64,000 nucleotides of DNA. Origin: Cryobacterium sp. PAMC25264. Its GTDB lineage: Bacteria > Actinomycetota > Actinomycetes > Actinomycetales > Microbacteriaceae. The notes below the pieces were generated by a model. It searched no databases, was not told the DNA's origin, and worked only from the letters and a program-made list of their open reading frames with translations. A program made the position numbers and the translations under genes. Where the stretch lies: NCBI RefSeq assembly GCF_019443325.1, contig NZ_CP080383.1, positions 1,674,001-1,738,000 on the forward strand. The letters run 5' to 3'. Positions 45,321 to 54,903 of the stretch are shown in pieces. The number at the start of each line of letters is the position of its first letter. Position 1 is the first letter of the stretch.

Positions 45321-47306
45321 CTAGTCGCGGGGGGCCCGCCGCACGGGAACGGAGCCGGTGTCTGAGCCCGAAACTGAATCCGCGTCCGTGCGATCGGTAT
45401 CCGCCGGGAGGGCTCGGGCGTGCGGCAGCTTGCTGCCGAGAACCATCGCCACGACGTCGCGGGCGATGTGCTGCGGGGTCAGTCCGACTCGCTCGAGTAT
45501 CTCGGCGCGGGTGCCGTGGTCGAGGAACTCGTCGGGCAGGCCCAGCTCGGTCACGGCGGTGTCCACGCCGGCCTCGCGGAGGTCCTGGCGGATGCGGGTT
45601 CCGATGCCGCCGACGCGGACGCCGTCCTCGATGCTGACCACGATGCGGTGCGAGGCGGCGAGCCCGATGATGCTCTGCGGAACCGGGACCACCCAGCGGG
45701 GGTCGACGACAGTCGCGCCGATGCCCTGCGCGGCCAACCGGGCGGCGACCTCGAGGCCCATGCCGGCCATGGGACCGACCGTCACGATGAGGACATCCTG
45801 CTGGGCGCTCCGCAGCAGTACATCGACACCGTCGGAGAGCCGCTCAACCGCGTCGAACTCCACGCCGGTGCTGCCCTTGGGGAAGCGCAGCACGGTGGGG
45901 CCGTCATCGACAACGACGGCCTCGGCGAGTTCCTCGCGCAGGCGAGTGGAGTCGCGCGGCGCGGCCAGGCGGATGTGCGGGATGACCTGGAGGATTGCGA
46001 GGTCCCACATGCCGTGGTGGCTGGGTCCGTCCGGTCCGGTCACACCGGCCCGGTCGAGCACGAACGTCACGCCGGCGCGGTGCAGCGCGACGTCCATCAG
46101 CACCTGGTCGAACGCACGGTTGATGAAGGTGGCGTAGAGGGCCACGACGGGGTGCAGCCCGCCGAAGGCGAGGCCGGCGGCGCTGGTGACGGCGTGCTGC
46201 TCGGCGATGCCGACGTCGTGTACCCGCTCGGGGAAGCGCTCGGCCATCTTGTGCAGGCCGGTGGGCCGCAACATCGCGGCAGTGATGGCCACCAGCTTGG
46301 GGTTGTCGGTGGCGAGGTTCAACAATTCATCGGCGAAGACCGACGTCCAGGAGGGGGCGCCGGCGGATTCGGTGGGCTCGCCCGTCTCGGGGTCGATCAC
46401 ACCGACGGCGTGGAACTGGTCGGCCACGTCCTGGACCGCAGGGTCGTAGCCCTTGCCCTTCTGGGTGATGGTGTGCACGATCACCGGGGCGCCGTACTCC
46501 TTGGCCTGCGTGAGCGCCTCGAGCATGGCTTCCATGTCGTGGCCGTCGACCGGCCCGATGTACTTGATGTCGAGGTTGGAATAGAGGGCCTCGTTGTTGG
46601 AGAACCGGCTGAGGAAGCCGTGCAGGCCGCCGCGCACGCCGCGGAAGATCGCCCGGGCCGGAGCGCCCATGTGATCGAAGGCCTGGCGGCTGGTGATGTA
46701 CGCCGCCTTGTAGCTGGCGCGCAACCGCACCGTGTTGAGGAAGCGGGCCATGCCGCCGATGGTGGGCGCGTAGGAGCGGCCGTTATCATTGATGACGATG
46801 ATGAGCCGGCGGTTGTTGTCGTCGCTGATGTTGTTCAGCGCTTCCCAGGTCATGCCGCCGGTGAGGGAACCGTCGCCGACGACGGCGATGACGTTGCGGT
46901 CGCTCTGCCCGGTCATCTCGAAGGCCCGGGAGATACCGTCGGCCCAGGAGAGCGAACTCGACGCGTGCGAGCTCTCCACGATGTCGTGCTCGGACTCCGA
47001 CCGCTGCGGGTAGCCGGCGAGGCCGCCGGTCTGGCGGAGCCGGCTGAAGTCCTGCCGACCGGTCAGCATCTTGTGCACGTAGGACTGGTGCCCGGTGTCG
47101 AACACGATGGCGTCACGAGGCGAGTCGAAGATGCGATGGATGGCTATGGTCATCTCGACCACACCCAGGTTGGGCCCCAGATGTCCACCGGTCTTCGAGA
47201 TCTCCGCGACCAGGAAGGCGCGGACCTCGGCGGCCAGCTCCACGAGCTGTTCCTTCGTGAGACCGTCGAGGTCCCGGGGACCGTTGATCGTCTCCAGAAG
47301 GGTCAT
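45321..47306 (-). CDS. dxs: 1-deoxy-D-xylulose-5-phosphate synthase
   Basis: First enzyme of the MEP pathway to isoprenoids; condenses pyruvate and glyceraldehyde 3-phosphate using thiamine diphosphate. The 661-residue product has GHQSYVHKMLTGR, the ThDP site GDGSLTGGMTWEALNN, VHTITQKGKGY, and the transketolase-type core FDRAGVTGPDGPSHHGMWDLA. The start is ATG 47306. The IS lies 17 bases beyond the stop. The C-terminal acidic/Ser tail is a little longer than usual. Confidence 0.96.
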   Translation of the reverse strand: MTLLETINGPRDLDGLTKEQLVELAAEVRAFLVAEISKTGGHLGPNLGVVEMTIAIHRIFDSPRDAIVFDTGHQSYVHKMLTGRQDFSRLRQTGGLAGYPQRSESEHDIVESSHASSSLSWADGISRAFEMTGQSDRNVIAVVGDGSLTGGMTWEALNNISDDNNRRLIIVINDNGRSYAPTIGGMARFLNTVRLRASYKAAYITSRQAFDHMGAPARAIFRGVRGGLHGFLSRFSNNEALYSNLDIKYIGPVDGHDMEAMLEALTQAKEYGAPVIVHTITQKGKGYDPAVQDVADQFHAVGVIDPETGEPTESAGAPSWTSVFADELLNLATDNPKLVAITAAMLRPTGLHKMAERFPERVHDVGIAEQHAVTSAAGLAFGGLHPVVALYATFINRAFDQVLMDVALHRAGVTFVLDRAGVTGPDGPSHHGMWDLAILQVIPHIRLAAPRDSTRLREELAEAVVVDDGPTVLRFPKGSTGVEFDAVERLSDGVDVLLRSAQQDVLIVTVGPMAGMGLEVAARLAAQGIGATVVDPRWVVPVPQSIIGLAASHRIVVSIEDGVRVGGIGTRIRQDLREAGVDTAVTELGLPDEFLDHGTRAEILERVGLTPQHIARDVVAMVLGSKLPHARALPADTDRTDADSVSGSDTGSVPVRRAPRD

Positions 47307-47486
47307 CGGTACTCTCTTTCAGGTCGTCCTGCCGGCGGGTGTGCAGGCGATGTGCGGGCAGATCATTGGTACGAGTCGGGAGCCTGTCCCCTCGCGTGAG
47401 CGAGAACTGGCGCGCAGCCCCGATGAGCCGAGTCTACGCGCCAGTTGCCGATCAAGCCTGTGAAACCATGCCGTGGAGGCGTCGCC

Positions 47487-50306
47487 CTAGACGACCAGGG
47501 AACGCAGCACGTACTGCAGGATGCCGCCGTTGCGGTAGTAGTCGGCCTCGCCGGGGGTGTCGATGCGCACGACCGCGTCGAACTCGACGACGGCCTTGTC
47601 CGGCGCCGAATGCGCCGTGGGGGTCGCGACGACGTGCACGGTCTTGGGCGTCGTGCCCGCGTTGAGTTCCTCGAGGCCCGTGATCGAGACGCTCTCGGTG
47701 CCGTCCAGGCCCAGCGACGCCCAGCTTTCGCCGGCCGGGAACTGCAGCGGAACAACGCCCATTCCGATCAGGTTGGAGCGGTGGATGCGCTCGAAGCTCT
47801 CGGTGATGACGGCCTTGACACCCAGCAGGCTGGTGCCCTTAGCCGCCCAGTCACGGGAAGACCCGGAGCCGTACTCCTTGCCGCCGAAGATCACCAGGGG
47901 TGTTCCGGCAGCCTGGTAGTTCTGGCTGGCGTCGTAGATGAACGACTGCGGAGCATCCGGCTTGGTGAAGTCGCGGGTGTACCCGCCCTCGACGCCGTCG
48001 AGCAGCTGGTTGCGCAGCCGGATGTTGGCGAAGGTTCCGCGGATCATGATCTCGTGGTTACCGCGACGCGATCCATAGGAGTTGAAGTCGCCGCGTTCGA
48101 CGCCGTGCTCCATCAGGTACGCGCCGGCCGGGCTGTCGGCCTTGATGTTGCCGGCCGGAGAGATGTGGTCGGTGGTGACCGAGTCACCCAGCTTGGCGAG
48201 CACGCGGGCGTCGACGATGTCGGAGACCGGGGTGGTCTCCAGCGTCATGCCGTCGAAGTATGGGGGCTTGCGCACATAGGTGGACTCGGGGTCCCACTGG
48301 AAGACCTCGCTGTCGGGCGTGGGCAGGGAGCGCCAGCGCTCGTCGCCGGCGAACACTTCGCCGTATTCCTTGGTGAACATGGCGGTGTCGATGGAGCTGT
48401 CGATCGTGGCCTGAACCTCGGCGGAGTCGGGCCAGATGTCCTTGAGGAACACCTCGGTGCCGTCGTTGCCGACGCCGAGGGCGTCGGTGTCGAAGTCGAA
48501 GTTCATCGACCCGGCCAGGGCATACGCGATGACCAGCGGCGGGCTGGCCAGGTAGTTCATCTTGACGTCGGGGCTGATCCGGCCCTCGAAGTTGCGGTTA
48601 CCGGAGAGCACCGCCGTAACGGCGAGGTCGTTCTCGTTGATCGCGGCGGACACCTCGTCGATGAGCGGACCGGTGTTACCGATGCACACCGTGCAGCCGT
48701 AACCGACGGTGTAGAAGCCGAGGGCCTCGAGGTCGCCCGTGAGGCCGGCCTTGGCGTAGTAGTCGGTGACGACCTTGGAGCCGGGAGCCAGGGTGGTCTT
48801 GACCCACGGCTTGGAGGTGAGGCCCTTCCGCACGGCGTTGCGGGCGAGCAGGCCCGCTGCGAGCATGACCGAGGGGTTGGAGGTGTTGGTGCAGCTCGTG
48901 ATCGCCGCGACGGCCACGGCGCCGTGGTCGAGGGTGTACGTGGCCCCGTCCGCGGTGGTGATCGGTACCGGGCTCGACACCGAGACGGGAGCGTGGCTCA
49001 CGTGCTGGTGGGAGATCTGGTGAGCGGTCTGCTCGTCCTGGGCGGTGAATCCGATGGGGTCGGACGCAGGGAACGACGCCTCGACGGCCGCGTCCACCAT
49101 GGACAGGTCGTGGGTGGCGTAGTTCTGCAGGTCAATCTCGAACTGGCTCTTGGCGTTGCTGAGTTCGACCCGGTCCTGCGGGCGCTTCGGGCCGGCGATG
49201 GAGGGCACGACGGTGCCGAGGTCCAGCTCCAGGTACTCGCTGAAGACCGGCTCCTGCGCCGGGTTGTGCCAGAGTCCCTGGAGCTTGGAGTAGGCCTCCA
49301 CAAGGGCAACCTGGTCCTCGCTGCGGCCGGTGAGGCGCAGGTAGCCGAGGGTGACGTCGTCGATGGGGAACATGGCGGCCGTGGAGCCGAACTCCGGGCT
49401 CATGTTGCCGATGGTGGCGCGGTTGGCCAGCGGGACCTGGGCGACGCCCTCGCCGTAGAATTCGACGAACTTGCCCACGACGCCGTGCTTGCGCAGCATC
49501 TGCGTGATGGTGAGCACGACATCGGTGGCGGTGACGCCGGCGGGGATGGAGCCGTTGAGCTTGAAGCCGACGACCTTGGGGATGAGCATGGAGACGGGCT
49601 GGCCGAGCATGGCCGCCTCGGCTTCGATGCCGCCGACGCCCCAGCCCAGCACGCCGAGGCCGTTGACCATGGTGGTGTGCGAGTCGGTCCCGACGCACGT
49701 GTCGGGGTAGGCGCGGAGCACCCCGCCCACTTCCCTGGTGAAGGTGACGCGGGCCAGGTACTCGATGTTGACCTGGTGCACGATGCCGGTTCCCGGCGGG
49801 ACGACCTTGAAGTCGTCGAAGGCGGTCTGGCCCCAACGGAGGAACTGGTACCGCTCACCGTTGCGCTCGTATTCGATCTCGACGTTGCGTTCGAGGGCGT
49901 TGTCACTGCCGAAGAGGTCGGCGATGACGGAGTGGTCGATGACCAGTTCGGCCGGGGCCAGCGGGTTGATCGTGTTGGGGTCTCCGCCGAGGTCGGCGAC
50001 GGCCTCACGCATGGTGGCGAGGTCGACGATGCAGGGAACGCCGGTGAAGTCCTGCATGATCACCCGGGCCGGAGTGAACTGGATCTCGGTGTCGGGTTCG
50101 GCGGTGGGCACCCAGGAGCCGAGGGCGCGGATGTGCTCAGCGGTGATGTTGGCACCGTCTTCGGTGCGAAGCAGGTTCTCCAGGAGGACCTTGAGGCTGA
50201 AGGGCAGCTTCTCGAACCCCTCGACAGCGTCCAGCCGAAAGACCTCGTAGTCCGTCGAACCGACGCGCAGGGTGTCCCGAGCTCCAAAACTATTTACAGC
50301 AGACAC
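47487..50306 (-). CDS. acn: Aconitate hydratase
   Basis: TCA-cycle enzyme interconverting citrate and isocitrate with a [4Fe-4S] cluster. I chose GTG 50306 ([13 protein letters not shown]) after GAGAGGA, giving 939 residues. Cluster Cys residues lie in [14 protein letters not shown] and [44 protein letters not shown] and the substrate-binding [10 protein letters not shown] are intact. An 18-bp palindrome lies 158 bases upstream and may be its operator. Confidence 0.96.
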   Translation of the reverse strand: MSAVNSFGARDTLRVGSTDYEVFRLDAVEGFEKLPFSLKVLLENLLRTEDGANITAEHIRALGSWVPTAEPDTEIQFTPARVIMQDFTGVPCIVDLATMREAVADLGGDPNTINPLAPAELVIDHSVIADLFGSDNALERNVEIEYERNGERYQFLRWGQTAFDDFKVVPPGTGIVHQVNIEYLARVTFTREVGGVLRAYPDTCVGTDSHTTMVNGLGVLGWGVGGIEAEAAMLGQPVSMLIPKVVGFKLNGSIPAGVTATDVVLTITQMLRKHGVVGKFVEFYGEGVAQVPLANRATIGNMSPEFGSTAAMFPIDDVTLGYLRLTGRSEDQVALVEAYSKLQGLWHNPAQEPVFSEYLELDLGTVVPSIAGPKRPQDRVELSNAKSQFEIDLQNYATHDLSMVDAAVEASFPASDPIGFTAQDEQTAHQISHQHVSHAPVSVSSPVPITTADGATYTLDHGAVAVAAITSCTNTSNPSVMLAAGLLARNAVRKGLTSKPWVKTTLAPGSKVVTDYYAKAGLTGDLEALGFYTVGYGCTVCIGNTGPLIDEVSAAINENDLAVTAVLSGNRNFEGRISPDVKMNYLASPPLVIAYALAGSMNFDFDTDALGVGNDGTEVFLKDIWPDSAEVQATIDSSIDTAMFTKEYGEVFAGDERWRSLPTPDSEVFQWDPESTYVRKPPYFDGMTLETTPVSDIVDARVLAKLGDSVTTDHISPAGNIKADSPAGAYLMEHGVERGDFNSYGSRRGNHEIMIRGTFANIRLRNQLLDGVEGGYTRDFTKPDAPQSFIYDASQNYQAAGTPLVIFGGKEYGSGSSRDWAAKGTSLLGVKAVITESFERIHRSNLIGMGVVPLQFPAGESWASLGLDGTESVSITGLEELNAGTTPKTVHVVATPTAHSAPDKAVVEFDAVVRIDTPGEADYYRNGGILQYVLRSLVV

Positions 50307-50463
50307 GATGTCCTCTCCTTCGTGGAAACCGACGGGATCCCGTCCGCAATCCTCAATCCTGACCAAGTGACGCCCGCTTCTGCCAGCAAGGGTAGCCTTA
50401 CCGCCCGGTGTCGGCGGCGCAGGGGCGGGCCACGGGCGAACGGGGCTGTCACCCTCGCCAAAC

Positions 50464-50481
50464 TATCTTGACGTCGAGATA
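50464..50481. promoter_or_regulatory. 18-bp palindrome upstream of acn
   Basis: TATCTTGACGTCGAGATA: a GACGTC core and TATCT/AGATA arms with one mismatched pair. Similar palindromes are, from memory, seen before central-metabolism genes in related bacteria; the factor that binds it here is unknown. Confidence 0.5.
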
Positions 50482-50557
50482 ACAATAGCACCGATGGCTT
50501 CCCCCGCCCGGGCGACACGGCGCCCCGACCGGTTTGCCCGGCACGGCTCTGACGGGC

Positions 50558-51358
50558 TTAGTCGCTGGACTCCTGCGCGGCCGTCGCAGCGTAGACCGAG
50601 CGCACCATCAACCAGGAGAGCACGAGCAGGGGCGCATAGAGGGGAATACCCATCAGAAGCTTGGTCGCGCCCAGCCACTCGATATTCCCTGCGTAGTACA
50701 GCGGAAGCTGCACCGCGAGGCGGAGGATGAACAGACCGGCCCACATGAGGGTGAGGATGGTCATCACCCGGCGTTTGGACGGGTCGGAACGCCAGGCGAG
50801 GTGCTCCCCCATCAGGAAGCCGACGGCCACTCCGATGAGCGGCCAGCCCACGAGGGCCGACACCAGGAGCACGGCGCCGTATACGCCGTTGGTCCAGAAA
50901 CCGGGTAGGTAGAAGTCCTCGGCACGGCCGGTGAGGAGGGCGAGCACCGCGCTGATGGCGATGCCGACCAGCCCGCCGACGGCCTGCGCGACGGTCTGTT
51001 TGCGGGCCAGCCGGAATGCGAAGAAGACCAGGCCGATGAGCACCGGAGCGACCAGGGAGGGGATCAGCTCCCGGGTGAACGTGTAGGTGACCAGGAACAC
51101 CAGTCCGGGCACGATGGCCTCGACCAGGCCGCGGATTCCGCCCATCGCCGCCAGCAGGGCATGGCCGCTGATCGGCTCGCCGTCGGCTGCCGGACTGAAT
51201 CCGGCGCGCCGGGCGGCGGCAGCCATTCCGTCGGCGAGGGCACTGCCTGCCGTCGGCTCGGCCGGCGCAGCCGCCGATGGACCTCCGGCTTCGGAGCCGG
51301 TCCGTTCGCCGGGCGTGGACGGGTCTGGCTCGGGCCGGGAAGTGGAATCCGTCATCAT
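50558..51358 (-). CDS. DUF3159 membrane protein
   Basis: A 266-residue integral membrane protein. An N-terminal Pro/Ala/Ser-rich cytoplasmic segment (about 60 residues) precedes five or six helices (LVEAIVPGLVFLVTYTFTRELIPSLVAPVLIGLVFFAFRLARKQTVAQAVGGLVGI, GVYGAVLLVSALVGWPLIGVAVGFLMGEHLAWR). It is a conserved actinobacterial family beside DUF3710 and dut, as here. Function unknown. Confidence 0.9.
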   Translation of the reverse strand: MMTDSTSRPEPDPSTPGERTGSEAGGPSAAAPAEPTAGSALADGMAAAARRAGFSPAADGEPISGHALLAAMGGIRGLVEAIVPGLVFLVTYTFTRELIPSLVAPVLIGLVFFAFRLARKQTVAQAVGGLVGIAISAVLALLTGRAEDFYLPGFWTNGVYGAVLLVSALVGWPLIGVAVGFLMGEHLAWRSDPSKRRVMTILTLMWAGLFILRLAVQLPLYYAGNIEWLGATKLLMGIPLYAPLLVLSWLMVRSVYAATAAQESSD

Positions 51359-51428
51359 GGGGCTTTCGGTGAGGTGTCGGACGGTGTGTCGAACGGTGGC
51401 CGCCGGCCGGTCGGCTCCGACCGGGTGC

Positions 51429-52154
51429 TTAGGCGCCGCTGGGTTCGGGGTTGCCGGCCGGAGTCGCCGGCATCCGCAGTGGGATCAGATCACGCGGCGG
51501 CATGGGGGCAGAACCACGCACCACGACGATGCTACGGAAGAGGTCTTCGATCTGTGCAGCGGCCTCCGGGTTGATGGCGCCCTCGCCGGCGATGACACCG
51601 CGAAGGAACCAACGCGGACCGTCCACTCCGATGAAGCGCGCCAGCCGGGTGGTTCCACTCGGGCCCTGGCCGGCGGCCACGGGGATCTCGGCGACGAGCT
51701 CCGGACCGAACGGGCCTTCACGCGGGGTGGTCGAACCGCCCTGACGGGCGATCTGGTCGGCGATCTGGCTGCGAATCTCGTGCCACAGCCCACTCGAACG
51801 CGGCGCCGCAAAGGGCTGGACCTGCAAGGTCGAACCGGCGTAGTCCAAGCCGATGGCCACAACGCGCTTGCTGCCCTCTTCGATCTCGAGACGGAGGTGC
51901 AGGCCCTCGCGGGGCAGGATCTTCACGCCGCCGAGGTCCACATACGGGCGCACAGGGTTGGCCTCGGACTCGTCGAGCGGGCCGTCGACGTCGCGGTCGT
52001 CGGGGGCGGACTTGGCGTGCGGGTCAGGCGTCGGCTCGGCGTCGGCCTGCTCGGCATCCGTCAGCTCGGTCTCCGTCGGCTCGGTCTCAGCCGGCTCGGT
52101 CGCGGCCAGCTTGTCGGCCTTAGAGCCCGAGCCGGGATTCACGTTGTCACTCAC
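51429..52154 (-). CDS. DUF3710 domain-containing protein
   Basis: A 241-residue protein of unknown function. The N-terminus is acidic and Thr/Glu/Ala-repetitive (LAATEPAETEPTETELTDAEQADAE). The core YVDLGGVKILPREGLHLRLEIEEGSKRVVAIGLDYAGSTLQVQPFAAPRSSG and RFIGVDGPRWFLRGVIAGEGA is the family signature. Its GTG start overlaps the dut stop by four bases (GTGA), so it is co-translated with dut. Confidence 0.9.
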   Translation of the reverse strand: MSDNVNPGSGSKADKLAATEPAETEPTETELTDAEQADAEPTPDPHAKSAPDDRDVDGPLDESEANPVRPYVDLGGVKILPREGLHLRLEIEEGSKRVVAIGLDYAGSTLQVQPFAAPRSSGLWHEIRSQIADQIARQGGSTTPREGPFGPELVAEIPVAAGQGPSGTTRLARFIGVDGPRWFLRGVIAGEGAINPEAAAQIEDLFRSIVVVRGSAPMPPRDLIPLRMPATPAGNPEPSGA

Positions 52155-52660
52155 AGGGTTTCTCCGCTCAGGTGGGCATCCGCTGGTGCGGACGCAGAGG
52201 AATGGGGGGGCAGGTCGGCAGCCTGCGTGGCGATTCCAGTGGAACCGAAACCGCCGGAGCCGCGCAGGCTGCCGGGGAGGCGTTCAACGGGCACGAACAC
52301 GGCCCGCGAGACCGGCGCCACGATGAGCTGGGCGATCCGGTCACCTGTCTGGATCTCGAAAGAAGCGGTGCTGTCGGTGTTGAGCAGGCAGACCTTGATC
52401 TCACCGCGATAGCCGGCGTCGACCGTGCCCGGCGAGTTGACGATGGTGATGCCGTGCTTGACGGCCAACCCGCTGCGCGGAACAACGAACGCCGCATAAC
52501 CGTCGGGTAGTGCGATCGACACGCCGGTACCCACGAGGGCCCGCTCGCCGGGAGCCAGGACGAGGGTCTCGGCCGAGTGGAGATCAGCTCCAGCGTCGCC
52601 GGGGTGGGCGTAGGTGGGGAGAACGGGCGCGGCTATCAGGACTTCAACGCTTTCAGACAC
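52151..52660 (-). CDS. dut: Deoxyuridine 5'-triphosphate nucleotidohydrolase
   Basis: Hydrolyses dUTP to dUMP, keeping uracil out of DNA. The 169-residue trimeric-type enzyme has PTYAHPGDAGADL (motif I), PRSGLAVKHG (II), NSPGTVDAGYRGEIKV (III), GDRIAQLIVAP (IV) and RGSGGFGSTG (V), all intact. It overlaps the DUF3710 gene at its stop. Confidence 0.96.
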   Translation of the reverse strand: MSESVEVLIAAPVLPTYAHPGDAGADLHSAETLVLAPGERALVGTGVSIALPDGYAAFVVPRSGLAVKHGITIVNSPGTVDAGYRGEIKVCLLNTDSTASFEIQTGDRIAQLIVAPVSRAVFVPVERLPGSLRGSGGFGSTGIATQAADLPPHSSASAPADAHLSGETL

Positions 52661-52698
52661 GTGTCGAGGGTAGTGCAGAAGTCTGATCGAATAGAGCC

Positions 52699-53154
52699 AT
52701 GCCCGAATATCGCGAAAAACTCCGGCCGTCCCCCTGGCTGTTCGTCATCATCGCTCTCGTTATTCCCGCGAGCCTGCTGGTCTTCCTCCCCATCTCGATG
52801 CTCGCGGGCGTCCTGACGGCGGCGGGGTTGTACCTCGGTAGCGCACTGCTCGTCGTGCTCGCGTCCCCGACCGTTCAGGTCTCCGGCGGCACGCTGACGG
52901 CCGGCCGAGCCACCATCGACACCTCGCTTCTGGGCGAGGCTGTCGCCTTCGCCGGGGCGGATGCCACGGCCGAGCGCGGGCCGCGGCTCGACGCCCGCGC
53001 GTGGTTGCTGATCCGCGGCTGGGTTCCCGGGGTCGTGCGGATCCCGCTCGAGGACCCCACCGATCCGGCGCCATACTGGCTCGTCTCCAGCCGCCAGCCA
53101 CAGAAAATGGCCGCCGCGATCAATCGATCGCGACGGCCAGCATCAAGTAACTAA
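52699..53154 (+). CDS. DUF3093 membrane protein
   Basis: A 151-residue protein with two N-terminal helices (WLFVIIALVIPASLLVFLPISMLAGVLTAAGLYLGSALLVVLAS). A soluble domain follows (VQVSGGTLTAGRATIDTSLLGEAVAFAG ... RGWVPGVVRIPLEDPTDPAPYWLVSSRQP), the DUF3093 signature. It is divergent from dut and convergent with the DUF4193 gene, the conserved actinobacterial layout. Function unknown. Confidence 0.9.
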   Translation: MPEYREKLRPSPWLFVIIALVIPASLLVFLPISMLAGVLTAAGLYLGSALLVVLASPTVQVSGGTLTAGRATIDTSLLGEAVAFAGADATAERGPRLDARAWLLIRGWVPGVVRIPLEDPTDPAPYWLVSSRQPQKMAAAINRSRRPASSN

Positions 53155-53160
53155 GCGCGC

Positions 53161-53454
53161 TTAGGCGTCGCACTCCAGGCAGACCGGGCCGAGCTTGGTC
53201 TCGTGCGACATCTGCGAACGGTGCTTCACGAGGAAGCACTCCACGCAGGTGAACTCGTCGGCCTGCGGAGGCAGGACGACGACGTCGAGGTCGAGGTCGG
53301 ACAGATCGGCGCCCGGGAGGTCGAAACCACCGGGGTTGTCGGAGTCGTCAACATCAACGACACCGGACATCTTGTCGGGTACACGCTCCTTGAGGGCCTC
53401 AATCGACTCTGAGTCGTCTTCGGTCTTTCGCGGTGCGTCGTAGTCGGTTGCCAT
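53161..53454 (-). CDS. DUF4193 zinc-ribbon-like protein
   Basis: A 97-residue protein starting MATDYDAPRKTEDDSESIEALKERV at ATG 53454. The middle is acidic (VVDVDDSDNPGGFDLPG). A C-terminal four-Cys motif (FTCVECFLVKHRSQ ... GPVCLECDA) probably binds zinc. A conserved actinobacterial protein of unknown function. The frame is open further upstream, without family sequence. Confidence 0.9.
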   Translation of the reverse strand: MATDYDAPRKTEDDSESIEALKERVPDKMSGVVDVDDSDNPGGFDLPGADLSDLDLDVVVLPPQADEFTCVECFLVKHRSQMSHETKLGPVCLECDA

Positions 53455-53650
53455 GCCCATCCATTTCATTAACGCCGATAAACGAAATCGGCGGCCATAG
53501 TTTGCAACAATCCGTTCGGAATAGCAAACCAATCACCAACCTCTCAGGTTGGCAATGGGAGCAACTTCCGGCACGCCCGCAGTATTCCCCCGAAATGACT
53601 CCTTGGCATGGCAGGGTTGGGCCATCAGTGATCGCGAGAGGGCTTTCGCC

Positions 53651-54793
53651 ATGCAGGATTTGAAAGTTATCGGAGTCGAGAACGGCGCGCTGCTTGCAGC
53701 GTCAGAGGATGGTGATCGTTTCAGGATTCCCATCGACGCGGTTCTCCAGTCCCGGCTTCGCCAAACCCAAACGGATTCGTCCGTTCGACCCAAGCTGTCG
53801 CCTCGGGAAGTGCAGTCGCACATCCGGGCCGGCATGTCCGCAGAGGACGTGGCCGCCGTGACCGGTGCGTCGCTGGACTTCGTGCGCCGTTTCGAGGGCC
53901 CAGTGGTCGCCGAACGGGAGTACATCGTCTCCTCGGCCCTCGGCGTGCCCGTGCACACGGCGGTCGAACCCGACCCTGGCGACGAGCCGGCCACCTTCGG
54001 CAGCGTCATCCGCGAACGCCTCGCCTCTCTCGGCGCCTCTAACGAGCGCTGGGCGAGTTGGAAGGAACCGGGCGCCGGCTGGATCGTCAAGCTGGCCTTC
54101 ACGGCCGACGACATCGATCACGACGCCCGCTGGGGTTTCGAGCCGAAGAAGAACGCGCTCGCTCCCATCGGCAGCGAGGCCATCGCGCTCTCCCAGCAGG
54201 GGGAGCTCAAGGGCGCCCTGATCCCTCGGCTGCGTGCGGTGGGAGCCGAGACCAGCCTGGCCGACGTCAGCCGCTTCGACAGCGGCGCGTTCACCTTCAA
54301 GGAGTCTCTGGCCGACGACATCCTCAACGACACCGCACCCCTGCACGACCTGGTGCCCTATGCCCGCTCCGCCGGCACGACGGAAGCCGTGTCCAAAGCC
54401 GCCATCAAGCGTGCCGACGAACCGGCCCAGAGCCTGAGCGAAACGGCTGACCTGTTGGAGTCCCTGCGGCGTCGTCGCGGCGAACGCGAGGCCGCCGCCG
54501 CCCCGGCGCCCGCTGCTGCGGCAACGCCGGAGCGCCGCCCGGTGGACCGCGCTCCGCTGGAGACCGGCATCCGCCTGGTCGACGAGGCCACCACGGCCCC
54601 GGCGCCCCAGCCGCCGGTCGCAGGTGCGCCCGACCCCGTTCCCGCCCGACCGGATGCCGCGCGCAATGTGTGGGCCACCCAGGCCGCAACGGGGCAACCA
54701 CGCACGGGTCAGACCGGTCGGCGCGGCCGGGCCTCGATGCCCAGCTGGGACGAGATCGTGTTCGGCGCCCGCACCGACGACGACCTCGCTTAG
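53651..54793 (+). CDS. sepH: Septation protein SepH (DUF3071)
   Basis: Actinobacterial regulator of FtsZ assembly. I start at ATG 53651 (MQDLKVIGVENGALLAASEDGDRFRIPIDAVL), preceded by GAGAGGG, giving 380 residues. The DUF3071 domain contains a helix-turn-helix-like segment (LSPREVQSHIRAGMSAEDVAAVTGASLDFVRRFE). A Pro/Ala-rich linker and the conserved C-terminal GRRGRASMPSWDEIVFGAR follow. It follows the DUF4193 gene, as in relatives. Confidence 0.92.
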   Translation: MQDLKVIGVENGALLAASEDGDRFRIPIDAVLQSRLRQTQTDSSVRPKLSPREVQSHIRAGMSAEDVAAVTGASLDFVRRFEGPVVAEREYIVSSALGVPVHTAVEPDPGDEPATFGSVIRERLASLGASNERWASWKEPGAGWIVKLAFTADDIDHDARWGFEPKKNALAPIGSEAIALSQQGELKGALIPRLRAVGAETSLADVSRFDSGAFTFKESLADDILNDTAPLHDLVPYARSAGTTEAVSKAAIKRADEPAQSLSETADLLESLRRRRGEREAAAAPAPAAAATPERRPVDRAPLETGIRLVDEATTAPAPQPPVAGAPDPVPARPDAARNVWATQAATGQPRTGQTGRRGRASMPSWDEIVFGARTDDDLA

Positions 54794-54903
54794 AGACGAG
54801 CCCGCTCACAGGCGAGCGCGCCTCGCGGCACGCCCCATCCAGGACGGGCCGGACCGGTCACTGTCCTGATGGCCCCGTATGATCGGCCCTAGACTGCCGA
54901 GCT

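Noticed and set aside
47445..50471. 1008-codon open frame opposite acn, and similar ones opposite dxs (45420-47399), the LuxR gene (29844-31592) and treZ (60898-62766)
   Set aside because: They are composition-driven shadows: Val/Gly/Asp/His-rich, without motifs, and fully overlapped by well-supported genes on the other strand.
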